This document shows, in pieces, positions 5,036 to 7,216 of a stretch of 7,216 bases of DNA. Below the pieces are notes generated by a model. The model was not told the origin of the DNA, searched no databases, and saw only the letters and a list, made by a program, of their open reading frames with translations. Origin of the DNA: Chloroflexota bacterium (lineage in GTDB: Bacteria > Chloroflexota > Limnocylindria > Limnocylindrales > CSP1-4); NCBI GenBank assembly GCA_021815005.1, contig JAKAHL010000097.1, positions 1 through 7,216 of the forward strand. Reading direction: 5' to 3'. Every line of letters starts with the position of its first letter. Within the stretch, counting starts at the first letter, position 1. The translations under genes and the position numbers were made by a program.

Positions 5036-6475
5036 TCAGGTCCGGTTCGTCTGCTGGGGGGCGTTCGGAGGTGCGAACAGCCACGTCTCGGGACCGCCGG
5101 ACGCGGACATGCGCCCGAGGCTCTGCCCGTTGAGCGTGAAGTAGGTGGCGCTGGAGTTGCCGGTCCGCACCTCCACCGAGTGCTGGCCCGAGAACGTGAG
5201 CACCTTGCCCGGGTCGTAGACGACGCCGGCAGCCCCGGTGACCGGCGACAGCACGCCGTCCACCCAGACCTTGAGCCACGCCCGGGCGCCCTTGACCTGC
5301 ACCACGAGGTTGGCTCCCTGGTACTGGATCGAGATCTGGCGCGTTTGCGTGTTCGTCTTGCCGTCGGCTGAAACGGCGGTCACGACCACCTGCCAGCTGC
5401 CGGCGGAGAGGTTGAGCGGTGTCTCGAACGACCCGTCCGGGGCTACGTCCACCGACACCGGGCCCACATCGGGCGAGGGCCCGGGCGCTGCCGAGGACGA
5501 CGGGGCGGGCGCGGGCGACGCCGTGGGCTTGGGCGATGGGGTGGGCCTGCCGGACGCGGCGGGCTTGGCCGAGGGGGCCGTCCCGGCCACCGTCACCCGG
5601 TTCGCCGTGACGATGACCTTGGCGGCGTTGGTGGTGGTGCCGTTGACGGGGATCGCGCCATTGGAGAACTGGGCCCCGTCCGCGGGCGAGTTGAGCGTCA
5701 GCTGGGGCGCCTCCACCGCGGTCACCGGGACGGTGATGAACAGGCGCACCGTCGAGTCGGAGGACTTGCCCGTCTCAGGGTCCACCGCGCTCACGTCGAA
5801 CTCGTTGCGCCCGCGGCGAAGCTGGACGTCCGCGGTCCAGCGGCCCGTGTCGTCCGCGTTGACGCGATACGGCTGGTCCAGACCAGGGTCGGCGATGGTG
5901 ATGGCGGCCCCCGGGATGGACATCCCCTGGAGCGTGTACGAGGTCGTCCCGTCGCTGACCGTGATCACCGCCTGCGCCGGGTCCGTGACCGTGATGGACG
6001 GCGGCTTCGCGTACCGCAGCAGCTGGACGCCCATGTAGACGCCGAAGGCGGCGATGAGCACCACCAGCAGGCCCGCCACCACCAGCACCGGCGAGACGGT
6101 GAGACCCTGGCGCGGCGCCTCGAGCGCCCGCGGGACGGTGAGCACCGGCTCCGACGGCAGCGAGAGGTCGCCTCGCTCGCGCTTCCACTGGCGGGTCACG
6201 TCCTCGGGGTCGAGCCCGAGGTAGATCGCGTAGTTGCGCAGGAAGCCCTTCGTGTACACCGCGCCGGGGAGGTCCGCGTAGTCGCCGGCCTCGAGAGCCG
6301 CGAGGTACCGGGCGCGGATCTTGGTCTCGCGTTCGGCGCGCAGCAGGTCCACGCCCTTGCGCTCGCGGGCGGCCACCAGCCGCTCCGGGAGCGTGGGGCC
6401 GGACTCGGGCGCATAGGCGCGGTCACCGCCGCGCGCCTCAGCTCGCCCTCGCCGTGCGTCGTCGCGAGCCGTCAT
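5036..6475 (-). CDS. RodZ-like protein: HTH_25, one TM helix, Ig-like domains, DUF4115
   Basis: A 479-residue single-pass membrane protein. An N-terminal cytoplasmic helix-turn-helix of the RodZ/HTH_25 type spans about 28-97 (LPERLVAARERKGVDL, then GAVYTKGFLRNYAIYLGLDPEDV). A basic stretch, one hydrophobic helix at about 126-150 (VLVVAGLLVVLIAAFGVYMG) and a large outer region follow. The outer part has an Ig-like beta domain (about 157-250), a second one (about 257-384) that contains a Pro/Ser/Ala-rich stretch at 301-336, and a C-terminal DUF4115 domain (about 388-468, WLKVWVDGV... FTLNGQSLG). In RodZ the HTH binds the MreB cytoskeleton and supports elongated growth; that role is inferred here. 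Usual RodZ proteins are about 300-350 residues, so this one is enlarged by its Ig domains. The ATG at 6475 overlaps the ftsK stop, with GAGG 7 bases upstream. It could instead be an envelope sensor that only shares the architecture, so I give no gene symbol. Confidence 0.88.
   Translation of the reverse strand: MTARDDARRGRAEARGGDRAYAPESGPTLPERLVAARERKGVDLLRAERETKIRARYLAALEAGDYADLPGAVYTKGFLRNYAIYLGLDPEDVTRQWKRERGDLSLPSEPVLTVPRALEAPRQGLTVSPVLVVAGLLVVLIAAFGVYMGVQLLRYAKPPSITVTDPAQAVITVSDGTTSYTLQGMSIPGAAITIADPGLDQPYRVNADDTGRWTADVQLRRGRNEFDVSAVDPETGKSSDSTVRLFITVPVTAVEAPQLTLNSPADGAQFSNGAIPVNGTTTNAAKVIVTANRVTVAGTAPSAKPAASGRPTPSPKPTASPAPAPSSSAAPGPSPDVGPVSVDVAPDGSFETPLNLSAGSWQVVVTAVSADGKTNTQTRQISIQYQGANLVVQVKGARAWLKVWVDGVLSPVTGAAGVVYDPGKVLTFSGQHSVEVRTGNSSATYFTLNGQSLGRMSASGGPETWLFAPPNAPQQTNRT
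5468..5575 (-). repeat. Pro/Ser/Ala low-complexity stretch within the RodZ-like gene
   Basis: Residues 301-336 of the RodZ-like protein are almost only Pro, Ser, Ala, Gly, Lys and Thr (for example PTPSPKPTASPAPAPSSS). The segment falls between strand-rich parts of the second Ig-like domain and would be a flexible loop outside the membrane. Confidence 0.8.
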
Positions 6476-7216
6476 GCACCGTCCTCGTCGTCGAGGGCCA
6501 CCCCGTCGTCACGGCGGAGGACCATCCGGGCATTCGACCCGTCGAACGCCCCCACGTAGCCGCGCGCCTCGAGCTGGTCGATGATCCGGGCGGCCCGCGC
6601 ATAGCCGACCTTGAGGCGCCGCTGCAGGAGCGACGCCGAGGCACGATCGTACTCCCGGATCACGGCGACGGCATCCATGAGGAGCCGGTCCCCCTCCTCC
6701 TCGGGCATCTCGCTGACGTTGCCCGAGGACTCCTCGTCCGAGGTCACGATCGAGAGGTCGTAGCGCGGCTCGCCGTCCACCTGCCGACGCCAGTGGTCGG
6801 TGACCCGATTGATCTCCGGATCCGCCACGAACACGCCCTGGAGGCGGATCGGGCGCGGCAGGTCGGACGGCTGGTAGAGCATGTCGCCACGGCCGATCAG
6901 GTCCTCCGCGCCCGGCGCGTCGAGGATCGTGCGGCTATCGATCTGGCTGGCCATGGCGAAGGCGATCCGAGAAGGGAAGTTCGCCTTGATCAGGCCGGTC
7001 ACGACGTTGACGGACGGCCGCTGGGTGGCCAGGACCATGTGGATGCCCGTCGCGCGCGCCTTCTGGGCGAGACGCACGATCGGGTCCTCGATGTTCTTGC
7101 CCTCCCGCATCATCAGGTCGGCGAGCTCGTCGATGACGATCACGATGTAGGGCATGCGGTCCGCCGGGTCGACCCGGGTTTCGTTGAAGCCCTTGATGTT
7201 CCGCGCATTCTGGCCC
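6472..7216 (-). CDS. ftsK: DNA translocase FtsK/SpoIIIE, C-terminal part (5' end outside window)
   Basis: ATP-driven, septum-located DNA pump that moves chromosome ends and dimers through the closing division site. The visible 247 residues read in from the right edge (GQNARNIKGFNE, a typical FtsK lead-in). Walker B is IVIVIDELADLMM at about residues 24-36 of the fragment. It is followed by the family-typical ARATGIHMVLATQRPS (about 53-68) and SRIAFAMASQIDSRTILD, then GAEDLIGRGDMLY. An acidic linker (SDEESSGNVSEMPEEEGD) leads to the C-terminal gamma winged helix at about 177-235 (ASASLLQRRLKVGYARAARIIDQLE), which in this family reads polar DNA motifs. The fragment ends with a short acidic tail and TGA at 6474-6472. 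Walker A, the membrane domain and the start codon lie outside the window. The stop overlaps the next gene's ATG (ATGA), which suggests translational coupling. Identification is secure; the motor core shown has no missing residues. Confidence 0.97.
   Translation of the reverse strand, partial: GQNARNIKGFNETRVDPADRMPYIVIVIDELADLMMREGKNIEDPIVRLAQKARATGIHMVLATQRPSVNVVTGLIKANFPSRIAFAMASQIDSRTILDAPGAEDLIGRGDMLYQPSDLPRPIRLQGVFVADPEINRVTDHWRRQVDGEPRYDLSIVTSDEESSGNVSEMPEEEGDRLLMDAVAVIREYDRASASLLQRRLKVGYARAARIIDQLEARGYVGAFDGSNARMVLRRDDGVALDDEDGA

Noticed and set aside
5238..6038. 266-residue plus-strand open frame opposite the RodZ-like gene
   Set aside because: It mirrors the Ig-like coding region. 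The minus strand has a clear domain architecture and coupled start, and the plus frame has no ribosome site or motif that I can see.

Overview
This 7.2-kb window is very GC-rich and fully packed. All eight genes I can support lie on the minus strand, so transcription runs from the right edge to the left edge. Long open frames exist on the plus strand and in other minus frames, but they are compositional shadows of these genes. The gene content (FtsK, a RodZ-like membrane protein with Ig-like domains, stand-alone CinA/PncC, a MurC/Mpl-like ligase, YajQ) and the high GC suggest a free-living Gram-positive-like or Chloroflexota-type bacterium. The ligase motif ending in AEWDHPDVF fits Chloroflexota best in my memory, but this placement is an inference and only moderately secure.

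Layout in order of transcription: the C-terminal part of the DNA translocase FtsK (7216-6472, entering from the right edge); a RodZ-like HTH/transmembrane/Ig/DUF4115 protein (6475-5036); the CinA C-terminal domain amidase PncC (5034-4543); a MurC-like Mur ligase starting at GTG (4546-3032); a 128-residue SnoaL/NTF2-like protein (3035-2649); a YajQ-family protein (2637-2146); a 36-residue single-pass membrane microprotein (2135-2025); a 72-base gap with a palindromic repeat and a small hairpin; and a thiamine-diphosphate enzyme of the acetolactate-synthase-like superfamily (1952 to beyond the left edge) with an Ala/Glu/Pro-rich N-terminal extension of about 105 residues.

The first five genes are joined by 4-base stop/start overlaps (ATGA, GTGA, ATGA) or a single-base gap. 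The next two are 10-11 bases apart with strong Shine-Dalgarno sequences, so at least seven genes look like one transcription unit. FtsK (chromosome segregation at the septum), the RodZ-like protein (cell shape, cytoskeleton anchoring) and the Mur ligase (peptidoglycan precursor synthesis or recycling) make an envelope/division theme. PncC (pyridine nucleotide salvage), YajQ and the NTF2-like protein are passengers or unrecognised partners. No RNA gene, CRISPR array, insertion sequence or stretch above 300 bases without a gene was found. The parts most worth attention are the unlisted microprotein after yajQ, the CTAG-rich palindromic repeat at its stop codon, the 9-bp repeat in the thiamine-diphosphate enzyme's extension, and the diverged N-terminal nucleotide loop of the Mur ligase.
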